Source: an uncultured Oligoflexia bacterium (GTDB lineage: Bacteria > Bdellovibrionota > Bacteriovoracia > Bacteriovoracales > Bacteriovoracaceae). From it: a DNA stretch of 64,000 nucleotides. The first letter of the stretch is position 1. Every line of letters starts with the position of its first letter. Where the stretch lies: positions 1-64,000 of the forward strand of contig CAJXPQ010000012.1 of NCBI GenBank assembly GCA_913058265.1. Reading direction: 5' to 3'. The notes under the pieces were generated by a model that worked only from the letters and a program-made list of their open reading frames with translations, was not told where the DNA came from and did no database searches. Shown in pieces: positions 1-7,518 of the stretch. The translations under genes and the position numbers were made by a program.

Positions 1-276
1 ATATCGAACTTTTTTCCTCACGATTCAGCGCGCACACCATCAAATTTGGAGACCCCTAATAAGATAGGTAATCTTGTGCTCATAAGTCGTATAAAGAACT
101 CATCTCAAGGTAATCTCGACTACGAAAAAAAGAAAGATAAGTACTTCACTGGAAACATTGAGCTGTTTAGTAATTCTATTAGAATATATAAAGAGTTTAA
201 TAAATGGTCTTTAAACGAACTTTCAGTGAATCATGAAGTTGTTGTTAACAAATTGCTTGAGCACTATAAACAGTAG
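1..276 (+). CDS. C-terminal tail of a DUF1524/GmrSD-like HNH protein (partial)
   Basis: The reading frame is already open at base 1, so this is the 3' end of a gene that starts outside the window; an internal TTG at 46 is probably not the real start. The visible 91 residues contain KIGNLVLISRIKNSS, then a YEKKK and Y-F-T-G stretch and a final W-x-L-N-E-L helix. This order resembles the end of DUF1524, the HNH nuclease half of GmrSD-type restriction enzymes that often follows a DUF262 domain. The catalytic HNH residues would lie upstream and cannot be seen. It ends 5 bp from the convergent nuclease gene, so it may belong to a defence island. The family call is by motif recall only. Confidence 0.5.
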   Translation: MSNFFPHDSARTPSNLETPNKIGNLVLISRIKNSSQGNLDYEKKKDKYFTGNIELFSNSIRIYKEFNKWSLNELSVNHEVVVNKLLEHYKQ

Positions 277-281
277 TTTCA

Positions 282-1199
282 CTAACAGCTTATAACAACT
301 GTAATTCCGCAACCTTCTGTACTAAGTTCCTCTAAATCGTTGATGAGACCTTTTTGATTTTTAACAAATTTGTCTGGGTCATATATAAAACAGTATAGAT
401 ATTTACAATCGGCATGTTTTTTATAATTTGCAATATCAATGATTAGTTCATCCCCAAGCTTCTTGTCTGCAAGGCCAACCCTTGTCTTCTTCACTTCAAT
501 GACACATTTCTCTTTCTTAAGAAGAAAATCCATTCTTTTACTTCCACCAGCATAGCTTGGTGTCCACTCCTCCTCTCTCACATCATCAAAAGAAATACAC
601 AGCAGTCCACGCAGTAAGTCTTGAACATCATATTCATCTGATATTTCTAGAGTTGGCCTAGGCGTTCCTCCATCCATTCGTCTTTTCTTTATTTGCTGAA
701 CAACCTTATCAAAGCGTGTAAGTATTTTTTTAAGAGAATAATGTGTGTCATCTTTTATCTCAGTAGATGTCTTAAGCTCCATCAATTCATATGCGTATTC
801 AAAAGCACTTAATGTTTTACGACTCATAGACCAAAGTGCTGTTACTGGAGCAGGTGAAGAAAGCTCTTTCTTTCCATAATATTCTATAACTCTCTCTGCC
901 AGTAATTTCTCTTTATTAAGCAAGATTTTAAAGAGTTCAACTTGTTGACTGTAATCGTTGGGTGAAGCGAAATTCTCTGGAATTGATGCCCCAGCAAAAA
1001 CATCAGATAAACCATGAACTATATTTCTCATACCCTGCACAACCTCAGCTGATTGCTCAAAGTTACCGTAACCTTTATGAGGTTGTAGCTCTGTCATCTC
1101 TTCAAGAAACTCGGGGTAGTTCGTATTAATAAAAGTCTTTATGTACTTCAGTGAATTTTCAACTTTAGGATCTATCAAGCTCATCTCCAGTATATACAT
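282..1199 (-). CDS. DpnII/MboI-like PD-(D/E)xK nuclease domain protein
   Basis: A 305-residue protein. The first 190 residues are helical without a recognised domain, possibly HEPN-like. From about residue 190 it follows the REase DpnII-MboI pattern: YDVQDLLRGLL, EEWTPSYAGGSKRMDFLL, then IEVKKTR and an IDIANYKKH helix. The D of RMDF and the E-x-K of EVKK are the expected metal-binding and catalytic residues of a PD-(D/E)xK nuclease. Such domains occur in restriction enzymes and in defence effectors. It is divergent from an AAA ATPase and shares a repeat-rich 170-bp promoter region with it, so the two may act together. The start is uncertain: ATG at 1199 lacks a clear ribosome site, and ATG at 1184 is the alternative. 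No modification methyltransferase lies nearby. Confidence 0.7.
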   Translation of the reverse strand: MYILEMSLIDPKVENSLKYIKTFINTNYPEFLEEMTELQPHKGYGNFEQSAEVVQGMRNIVHGLSDVFAGASIPENFASPNDYSQQVELFKILLNKEKLLAERVIEYYGKKELSSPAPVTALWSMSRKTLSAFEYAYELMELKTSTEIKDDTHYSLKKILTRFDKVVQQIKKRRMDGGTPRPTLEISDEYDVQDLLRGLLCISFDDVREEEWTPSYAGGSKRMDFLLKKEKCVIEVKKTRVGLADKKLGDELIIDIANYKKHADCKYLYCFIYDPDKFVKNQKGLINDLEELSTEGCGITVVISC

Positions 1200-1223
1200 G
1201 ATAAATATGTATTTTTACTATTC

Positions 1224-1353
1224 AACTATGCCCCAACTATGAAGTTTCTTCCAGTAACTAGGCCTTAGATATGGAATTAATATGAAAAATATAGTAAAAA
1301 CTATGAAGCAACTATGAAAATTAGATGCCTAACTATACTATACAAGAACTATA
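1224..1353. repeat. Repeated AACTAT(G/A) motifs between divergent genes
   Basis: AACTATG occurs at 1224, 1235, 1299 and 1310, and AACTATA at 1331 and 1347. Two pairs are exactly 11 bp apart, one helical turn, as for binding sites on one face of DNA. They lie between the nuclease gene and the ATPase gene. A shared operator for both promoters is likely; the protein that binds them is not identified. Confidence 0.6.
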
Positions 1354-1368
1354 AACTACTGGAATCAC

Positions 1369-2667
1369 ATGGCGAAGTACAATCCTTTTAATCCTAACTC
1401 TGTTGTTGCACCAAACCTATTTGCTGGAAGAACGAAACAAGTTCTTAAGCTTCTTGAGAAATTAGAGCATGTAAAAAGAGGCATGTCCTCCAGTTTTGTA
1501 TTGCATGGTGATAGAGGGATCGGAAAAACAGCACTGGCCAAACTTATTAAGTATGCAGCAAGTAGCAAAGACCCGGCTCTTCATGACTTGTCATTTATAA
1601 CTTCATACTATTCTGTTGAAAAAGGACAAGATCTCCAATCTGTCTTACAAGCTTCATTAAATTCTCTAACTGATCAATTAGAAACAAGCGTAATAGAGCG
1701 ATTAAGTGAAAGAGTCGGCGGAATATTTAAGGGTGGAAAATTTGCATTTGGAGCTTTCTCTGTCGAGCTTGACAGTAAAGATACACAAGTAAAACAACAG
1801 CAAATATTAAAAGACCAGATTGTCTCTGCCCTTACCAATATAATAAAGGGTAGTGATGAGGCTGCAACAGGTGAGAATAGTAAAGGCAACGATGGTGTAC
1901 TCATTATTATTGATGAAATTCATAATTTATCAGACCTTAAGGGTGCAGCTCAAGTTCTTAGATCAATCGCAACAACACTAGACGTAAATGGATTTGGTAA
2001 AATTTCATTTATGGTGATTGGTTATACTGAATCAATTCAGGACTTTTTTGCAGGCGACCCTTCTGCTAAAAGACATTTTGACCCAATAGAATTAACAATT
2101 ATGCCAATTGATGAGGCTGCTCTGATCCTTACAAAAGGTCTTGATGAAGCTGAAGTTAAATATGATGCCAAAGAAATAGTTAATTATGTTGCACAAACAG
2201 GAGGGTATCCTCATTCAATACAGTTACTGGGCCACAATGTACTTTCTGTTGACCCATCAAGTGACAACATAACAACTTCTCAGTGGGATTCAGCAATACT
2301 AAAAACAGCATTCGACCTTCAGCAGAAAGATTTTTCAAGTTTATATGACTTTACTGGAAAACAAACTTTAAGAGAAAACCTAATGGATGTACTAGCAATA
2401 GCATCACGCCCCCTAACTAAACAAGAAGCCAAAGAGATGTGTTCAGGCAGGAATATCTATCAAGGAACTGTACTCGGAGAACTGAAGAAAATTGGTGCCG
2501 TTAAAGAAAATAAAGATACTGGAGAACTAACCCTACAGTCTTTACTGTTCAGAAGTGCTATAATGATGAAAATCTTTAGCCAAAAAAGCAAAGATGAACA
2601 CATTCTTAAAACAATAGATTTCAACACAACATTAGAGGCTAAAAAGACGTCACTCCTGGGTAGCTAA
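1369..2667 (+). CDS. AAA-family ATPase (AAA_16/Orc1-Cdc6-like)
   Basis: A 432-residue P-loop ATPase. Walker A is GDRGIGKT at about residues 47-54 and Walker B with a DE pair is IIIDEIH at about 179-185. A polar stretch FMVIGYTES about 30 residues later looks like sensor 1. The N-terminus YNPFNPN...LFAGRTKQV resembles the start of AAA_16 or Orc1/Cdc6-like ATPases, where FxGR precedes Walker A. The C-terminal 100 residues look like a winged helix. The gene starts at ATG 1369 behind CTGGA. It is divergent from the nuclease gene, and its stop overlaps the stop of the convergent HTH gene by 4 bp. ATPase-nuclease pairs are common in anti-phage systems, but the role here is inferred from position. 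Confidence 0.65.
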   Translation: MAKYNPFNPNSVVAPNLFAGRTKQVLKLLEKLEHVKRGMSSSFVLHGDRGIGKTALAKLIKYAASSKDPALHDLSFITSYYSVEKGQDLQSVLQASLNSLTDQLETSVIERLSERVGGIFKGGKFAFGAFSVELDSKDTQVKQQQILKDQIVSALTNIIKGSDEAATGENSKGNDGVLIIIDEIHNLSDLKGAAQVLRSIATTLDVNGFGKISFMVIGYTESIQDFFAGDPSAKRHFDPIELTIMPIDEAALILTKGLDEAEVKYDAKEIVNYVAQTGGYPHSIQLLGHNVLSVDPSSDNITTSQWDSAILKTAFDLQQKDFSSLYDFTGKQTLRENLMDVLAIASRPLTKQEAKEMCSGRNIYQGTVLGELKKIGAVKENKDTGELTLQSLLFRSAIMMKIFSQKSKDEHILKTIDFNTTLEAKKTSLLGS

Positions 2668-2972
2668 TCTAAAATACCTAAGCGGTTCAGAATTTGGTGT
2701 ATTGACTTAGCATGCCACTTTCCGTTCCGACTTTTAGTTGGAATACTCATTGAGTTAAAAATATCGGCTATCTTCCAATAGGAAAACCCCTTGTCCCTCA
2801 GTTCTCTCATTTTAGTTATATTTTCTAACTCTCTCTTATGCTCGACCTCTTGCTTATGAATATATTTAGCACCATAAGCCACTCCTCTTTTCCTGATGCG
2901 ATTAGAGCCAACTTCCCTTACTGAAATATCAAAAAACTTTAAATACTTCAGAATAGTTGTCCTGGCGGTCAC
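2664..2972 (-). CDS. Helix-turn-helix protein fragment, recombinase-like
   Basis: The C-terminal part MRELRDKGFSYWKIADIFN followed by IPTKSRNGKWHAKSI and QIL matches the helical DNA-binding module after the catalytic domain of serine recombinases and related HTH proteins. The only usable start is GTG at 2972. The open frame continues upstream to about 3134, and a second HTH (LTCEEIAKEFVTARTTI) straddles the GTG, so the predicted start cuts a domain in half. No ATG, GTG or TTG exists further upstream. This is probably a remnant that lost its 5' end, overlapped by a candidate small RNA on the other strand. Its stop overlaps the ATPase stop by 4 bp. Confidence 0.5.
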   Translation of the reverse strand: MTARTTILKYLKFFDISVREVGSNRIRKRGVAYGAKYIHKQEVEHKRELENITKMRELRDKGFSYWKIADIFNSMSIPTKSRNGKWHAKSIHQILNRLGILD

Positions 2973-3075
2973 AAACTCTTTAGCTATCTCTTCACAGGTT
3001 AATACCTCGACAATGTATTTCTGGTGTAAAAGTTCCCTGTTTTGATATAAAGGAACTACTGGATACTCAATAATA

Positions 3076-3104
3076 TTGACAAGTTCGAGCTGGCGGTCTA
3101 CTTT
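3076..3104 (+). promoter_or_regulatory. Candidate sigma-70 promoter for a small RNA
   Basis: A perfect -35 hexamer TTGACA at 3076-3081 is followed after exactly 17 bp by TACTTT at 3099-3104, a weak -10. Transcription would start near 3111, directly before a hairpin series that ends in a terminator. No coding gene lies downstream on this strand. Confidence 0.4.
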
Positions 3105-3110
3105 ACTCGC

Positions 3111-3200
3111 AGATGGTGGGAGACCACCCCATTTTTACATTAAGCTTCTTCGGAAGATTAAGATAGAAGAAGCCCTCGTTTAACCCACTTGGGCTTTTTT
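3111..3200 (+). ncRNA. Candidate structured small RNA
   Basis: About 90 nt with three successive hairpins. The first is GGTGG/CCACC closed by a GAGA tetraloop (3115-3128). The second has a nine-pair stem with one mismatch closed by a TTCG tetraloop (3140-3161). The third is AAGCCC/GGGCTT with a 15-nt loop, followed by a T run ending at 3200, which acts as a terminator. Stable GNRA and UUCG loops, a promoter-like sequence at the right distance and a terminal T run together suggest an independent small RNA. It matches no RNA family I recognise. It is antisense to the 5' end of the open frame of the HTH fragment. Apart from this, 2973-3278 holds only that open frame. Confidence 0.4.
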
Positions 3201-3278
3201 GTTTTAGGAGTTCAAAAACAGGAATTATCTGACTACCAAAGAAGAGTATTACTACGTAATCCCAAACTTTAAAAAAAA

Positions 3279-4811
3279 TTATTTCTTTTTATCCTCGGCC
3301 CAAGCACTACTAACTTTAAGTTCTTGCTTAATAAAGTTGTTAAATTCATCAATTTTATTTTCTACAGATGCACATTCCAAAGCTTTGAAATAGTTTTTCT
3401 TTTCACTCTGTCTGATAACTGTCCAGTTGTAACCTGACAACACTAGAATTGAATTCATTAAAAATCTTGAGGTTCGGCCGTTACCATCTGGGAAAGGATG
3501 AATATACACTAAGATGAAATGACCTAGCACTGCTTTGATCCAAGGATTGTCCTCTTCGCTTAAGATTTGTTCATATTTTTCCATCATATCTGCAACAAAT
3601 GAATGGTTCACAGGTGTATGACGCGAGCCTCGAATGAATACAGATTTATTTCGATAACCTGTCAGTAGTGACGCTTTAGCGAGACCAGATTGAACTTTTG
3701 GTGTGAACAATTGTCTATACCAATTTTGAATTTCATTTCCAAGATTGATGTCTTCTACTTTCTTACCGTAATTACTTTTTATAAACTTTTTCACTTCTTG
3801 GAAGGATAAATAGTAACCTTTAGCGGCCAGAGCTGCTTCTTGTTTTTTATCTTCGTCGCTTACCTCTGAATCAAAAGTACCATCTGCTATTTTTTTAATT
3901 AGCTCTTCTGTGACTGCATATCCTTCAATTGATAAGGAGTTATAAGCATCATGAAGGTAAATACTATCGACACGCTCTAGCATGTCTTCAAGCTTAACAC
4001 CAGCGAGATTTGGTGAAACTTCAATTCCCTTTAAGTCACCTTTTAACTTCTTCCAAAGTAACTCCACTCTCGCAATAACTGGTGACTCAATCCTAGAGTT
4101 TGTTAACATTGGAGCTGGTCTATTGAACGGATTTTTAGGCTTAACTGTATACGCTATAAGATCCATATCTTTCTTTATTTGCTCTACAAAATCGTCTTTT
4201 CCTAAGAACTCATATGCACCAGCAATGATATCAGCTTTTACAGGCTGACTATTATCAACGAGATGACTTGTGATCTCTCCCGCATTTTTTATCATACGAA
4301 GAGATAGCTCTGCTTCATTTAGATAATTAACATAAAAATTTTCAGGTACTAACGTTATGGCCCTAGCGAGGCTTATAATATTAAGACCTTTATGTTCTTC
4401 TACCGCTTCAGGAAAGTTCTTTTTATCTTGATAAAACAGAACAGATGTACCAAATGGAAGTTCCATTGTTCGATTTCCACCGCTTCTTAAAATAACAATT
4501 ACTTGCTCAGGGATGCTTGTTGATTCTGTCTTTAAATAGATTGAAGACATTGCACTTAAGCAGTAATCATTATTATACTTTTCACTTAGGTAATAATTTA
4601 TAAACGACCAAAAATTTCCATACCAAAGAGTGCTTTCACCATCATCAGCATCAGGCGTTTTAAGTATGTACCAGCCTTTAATTATCTCACTTAGCCAGTT
4701 CAGCTTTCTTAACCGTCTAAATAGCGTATCAGGCAAGTCAGAGCTTTTAATGATGTTATCTCTCGACTTCTCCTTAGCTAGTTTTAAATCTTCAGCTAAT
4801 TTCTTGTTCAC
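3279..4811 (-). CDS. Fic-domain protein with AbiEi-like N-terminus
   Basis: A 510-residue protein. The C-terminal half is a Fic domain with the full active motif HPFPDGNGRTSR at about residues 438-449, so it should transfer AMP or a similar group to a target protein. The inhibition motif SLSIEG at about 292-297 fits (S/T)xxxE(G/N), which places the autoinhibitory helix before the Fic core (class II). The first 190 residues resemble the winged-helix antitoxin AbiEi of type IV abortive-infection systems, suggesting a regulator and effector in one chain. The start is GTG at 4811 behind AAAGGGA. Directly upstream are 23-bp tandem repeats, probably the binding sites of its own winged helix. No separate AbiEii toxin is present. 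Confidence 0.8.
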   Translation of the reverse strand: MNKKLAEDLKLAKEKSRDNIIKSSDLPDTLFRRLRKLNWLSEIIKGWYILKTPDADDGESTLWYGNFWSFINYYLSEKYNNDYCLSAMSSIYLKTESTSIPEQVIVILRSGGNRTMELPFGTSVLFYQDKKNFPEAVEEHKGLNIISLARAITLVPENFYVNYLNEAELSLRMIKNAGEITSHLVDNSQPVKADIIAGAYEFLGKDDFVEQIKKDMDLIAYTVKPKNPFNRPAPMLTNSRIESPVIARVELLWKKLKGDLKGIEVSPNLAGVKLEDMLERVDSIYLHDAYNSLSIEGYAVTEELIKKIADGTFDSEVSDEDKKQEAALAAKGYYLSFQEVKKFIKSNYGKKVEDINLGNEIQNWYRQLFTPKVQSGLAKASLLTGYRNKSVFIRGSRHTPVNHSFVADMMEKYEQILSEEDNPWIKAVLGHFILVYIHPFPDGNGRTSRFLMNSILVLSGYNWTVIRQSEKKNYFKALECASVENKIDEFNNFIKQELKVSSAWAEDKKK

Positions 4812-4821
4812 TTTATTCCCT

Positions 4822-4919
4822 TTAGATATTTACCCTGATTTGACGTAAATGATTACTCTACTTATCGGTAAATATTTACTCTACTTTAGCGTAAATTTTT
4901 ACTCTATTTAAGAGTAAAA
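4822..4919. repeat. 23-bp tandem operator-like repeats upstream of the Fic gene
   Basis: Units start at 4822, 4845, 4868, 4891 and 4914, exactly 23 bp apart. The core is GTAAATATTTACTCTACTTT; the 4868 unit contains a perfect 12-bp palindrome (GTAAATATTTAC), the 4845 and 4891 units near-palindromes, and the outer units are diverged or partial. The array begins 11 bp upstream of the Fic start codon. AbiEi proteins are known to bind inverted repeats of this length in their own promoter, so autorepression is the likely role. Confidence 0.75.
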
Positions 4920-4936
4920 AAAGACAACAACATCAA

Positions 4937-5202
4937 TAAATTCAAACACTTATTGACGGCGCAAAGCGTAGTACAAGTACTTAGTTTCAGGTAAAAAGGG
5001 GATATTTTTTGATGTTCAAACATGTGTTAGCTAACTTTATGGATGTTTATGACTGTTTTAAGGAATTAACTACATAAAAGAATGCTCTCGGCATATGTGG
5101 AGTCTTTCGACGGACTCATCAAATCAGGCCTAGGACTTGGGATTAATGTGGGAGTTCTCTTTTAGCTGATCAGTAATTAATGTTCTTTAAAGTTTTGTCA
5201 TA
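4937..5202. other. Non-coding stretch without a recognised gene
   Basis: No convincing coding frame on either strand. A short imperfect palindrome with arms GAGTC and GACTC lies around 5099-5118 without a T run. The stretch separates the Fic promoter array from a decayed outer membrane protein gene and looks like eroded DNA. Confidence 0.4.
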
Positions 5203-5702
5203 CTAGAATTTATAGCCGAGATCAATGGAACCTGAAAGTGACTAGTGGTGAGGAAGGTTTAAAGCTGTTTCATCCCCTTCTTGATTTGTATACTCTGGTG
5301 ATGTTCCAAAATTATAAGTAATACCTTTAAGACTAGCACCAAGAGTAAAGTTTTTTACTTTTGCCAGATATCCCACCTGAACTCCAAGTCCAGCGCCCGA
5401 AGCTTTTAAATCTAGCTCCTCAATCTCTTCAGAACTAAATGTCGTTTCTGAATAAGTGAGTATAACACCATTATAGAAGCCTTGTTCATAGTTATTTCAT
5501 CTTCAAAGTCAGACTTGGAATCACTTGGTAACAAGGCACCAAAGTAGAGCGCCGACTGTGATGATATGACTTCACCAATTTCAAGTAAGGTGCCTGGTTT
5601 TTGATCCAGTTCGACTCTACTGTTAATGTGATACCTGTTATCGATAGCAAAGGAAGATGCTGATACAAATAGTACTATAAAGAATGCGATTATATTTTTC
5701 AT
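5203..5702 (-). pseudogene. Frameshifted outer membrane beta-barrel protein
   Basis: The 5' part has a signal peptide (MKNIIAFFIVLFVSASSFA) and about 50 mature residues, then breaks near 5490. In the next frame the sequence continues as YEQGFYNGVILTYSE, then alternating hydrophobic strands such as LGVQVGYLAK and LGASLKGITYNF, up to an in-frame TAG at 5242-5244. After that stop the same frame continues to SIDLGYKF and a stop at 5203, and a terminal aromatic F is the usual end of outer membrane barrels. One indel and one nonsense change therefore interrupt a protein of about 165 residues. Function unknown. The two lesions argue for decay over a single sequencing error. Confidence 0.7.
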
Positions 5703-5820
5703 GCTAGGTCTCCAATGCTCTAATTTGTATAGTTACATTTTCTCAGACTTTGCTTTTTTCTCCAGTGCAAATGAAGGTTTTACAGTGATTGTATGATAAG
5801 TAGCCAATAAGAAGTAGTGA

Positions 5821-6633
5821 TTATGACTTAGATCTCATAATCACCGGTAAAAATATCAATGGAATACTAGTAAATACGACAACAAGAATTGCGCCGGCCG
5901 GTAGATCTAGTTTATAACTTAGTACCATTCCTACTAGAGACAAAATAATACCTATTCCCCATCCCAAAAAGAGTTGAGTACTTAACTTATTTGAAAATTG
6001 CATACTAATTAGGGCAGGAACTACAAGAAATGAAAATACAAGTAAGATTCCGGCCATGCCAACAGAGGATGTGATCACGACACCAAAGAGAGCATAAAAT
6101 ACAAAGTCCCACCATACATTGTTTTCATTAGATTTATTATGAGTTGCCTTCATAATCTGTTTTCGAAATACATAATGAATCAAAGCAACCAGAGAATAAA
6201 TAATTGCTGTCATAGTAACATCTGCCCAGCTAACCCAGAGAATTTTACCGATTAATATTTCTTTTATATGCTCTGATCCATGTGCCATCATATTAACAAC
6301 AAGTATGACTAATGAAGAAGAGAAGGCATAAACAAGCGCAATTAAAACTTCTTGCGAAATTCTTTTTTCGAATTTTTTTGCCCATGCAAAGTACAGTGCC
6401 GCCAAAAGAGTGAAGGCAAGAGACATAAAGTACGAGCCTGCTGTATGATGTTCCAAGTGAAATAAAATTGCAACAGAGCTACCAAGGCTTGCCACCTGAG
6501 CAAGGGAGAGATCTACAAAGATAACTCCCCTCCTTAGAACGTGTAAACCTAAGTAGCAATGAATTCCAACTAATATTAAGCACATCACAAACGGTGCTAG
6601 TAAAAAACTAATTACTTCCAAATCATGCCCCAA
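5821..6633 (-). CDS. Metal ABC transporter permease (ZnuB/MntB family)
   Basis: A 270-residue integral membrane protein with about eight hydrophobic segments, the size and layout of the ABC-3 family that moves zinc or manganese. Family-typical stretches are the LRRGVIFVDLSLAQVASLG region near residue 34 and the MAGILLVFSFLVVPALIS stretch before the last helices. It overlaps the end of the substrate-binding protein gene by 11 bp, so the two are translationally coupled; the start appears to be TTG. The ATP-binding subunit that must power it is not in this operon and is presumably encoded elsewhere. Confidence 0.88.
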   Translation of the reverse strand: MGHDLEVISFLLAPFVMCLILVGIHCYLGLHVLRRGVIFVDLSLAQVASLGSSVAILFHLEHHTAGSYFMSLAFTLLAALYFAWAKKFEKRISQEVLIALVYAFSSSLVILVVNMMAHGSEHIKEILIGKILWVSWADVTMTAIIYSLVALIHYVFRKQIMKATHNKSNENNVWWDFVFYALFGVVITSSVGMAGILLVFSFLVVPALISMQFSNKLSTQLFLGWGIGIILSLVGMVLSYKLDLPAGAILVVVFTSIPLIFLPVIMRSKS

Positions 6634-7504
6634 TCTTTTTTATTAAGTAGTTATACAGATCAAACAAGTCGTCGACACTCTTACTTCCCTCAACCGCCAC
6701 AGGAACTATTTCAATAATGATTCCAGGGATTTCTCTTTGTATACGTTTTGCAACAGTTTCATCAAAGTAGTTTTCAACTATAATTTTTTTTACATTTTCT
6801 TTTTTCATTCTATGAATTAAACCAATAATATGTGAAGCACTCGGAGGTATCCCTGGCTTAGGCTCCAACACATCAACATTTTGGATACCAAACTCCTCAT
6901 AAAAATAGCTCAATGTCTTGTGGTAAGAGACAACCTTAATTTTTTTATCTTTGATGTGCTTCCACAGCTTTGCTTTCTCAAGAATTTGATTTTTAAATGT
7001 TAAAAAATTATTTTCATAAGTACTTTGGTTTTTTACATCAATCAATACAAGTCTATCCATTATCGCTTTCCCAACCTTGATGGACTGGCTTGGAGCAAGC
7101 ATAAAGTGGGGATTTCCCTCTGGGTGAACATCACCTTGAGAGCGTGAGATATCTACAGGCCTTGCCTCTAACAGTTCTACAAAATCAGAGGCAACTAAGT
7201 GCCTCATTTGTCCTTCTCTTATTTTAGGATTGCGACTTCCCTGAATAATCAGCGGAAGCCAACCCACTTCAAGCCCGGCACCAACACTAATAAGTAAATC
7301 GGCCTTTGAAAGTTTAAAAATATAGCTTGGCTTAGCCTCCAAGAAATGTGGATCTTGAACTCCTAAGCAAAGGCTTTTTACTTCTACATGGTCACCAGCA
7401 ATGTACTTAGCAAGACTTGCAAGATTAGTAGTCGTAGTTATAACCTGAAGCTTGGCGTGGGCCTTAAAACTTATAAGAGATACAAGTATTAATAGCTTTA
7501 TCAT
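6623..7504 (-). CDS. Metal ABC transporter substrate-binding protein (ZnuA-like)
   Basis: A 293-residue periplasmic protein with an N-terminal signal peptide. It belongs to the cluster A-I (ZnuA/TroA) binding proteins. The metal-binding histidines appear as DPHFLEAKPS, GNPHFMLAPS and VSYHKTLSYF, and a final acidic ligand fits in VENYFDETVAKRI. The charged His-rich loop typical of ZnuA is short or missing. ATG at 7504 has AGGTGA upstream. It lies between an outer membrane protein and the permease, so it would carry Zn2+ or Mn2+ across the periplasm. The Zur-like site at the head of the operon favours zinc. Confidence 0.88.
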   Translation of the reverse strand: MIKLLILVSLISFKAHAKLQVITTTTNLASLAKYIAGDHVEVKSLCLGVQDPHFLEAKPSYIFKLSKADLLISVGAGLEVGWLPLIIQGSRNPKIREGQMRHLVASDFVELLEARPVDISRSQGDVHPEGNPHFMLAPSQSIKVGKAIMDRLVLIDVKNQSTYENNFLTFKNQILEKAKLWKHIKDKKIKVVSYHKTLSYFYEEFGIQNVDVLEPKPGIPPSASHIIGLIHRMKKENVKKIIVENYFDETVAKRIQREIPGIIIEIVPVAVEGSKSVDDLFDLYNYLIKKIGA

Positions 7505-7518
7505 ATCTTCACCTCAAC

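Noticed and set aside
4822-4919. CRISPR array
   Set aside because: The repeats are contiguous 23-bp units without spacers and there are no cas genes; they fit an operator array.
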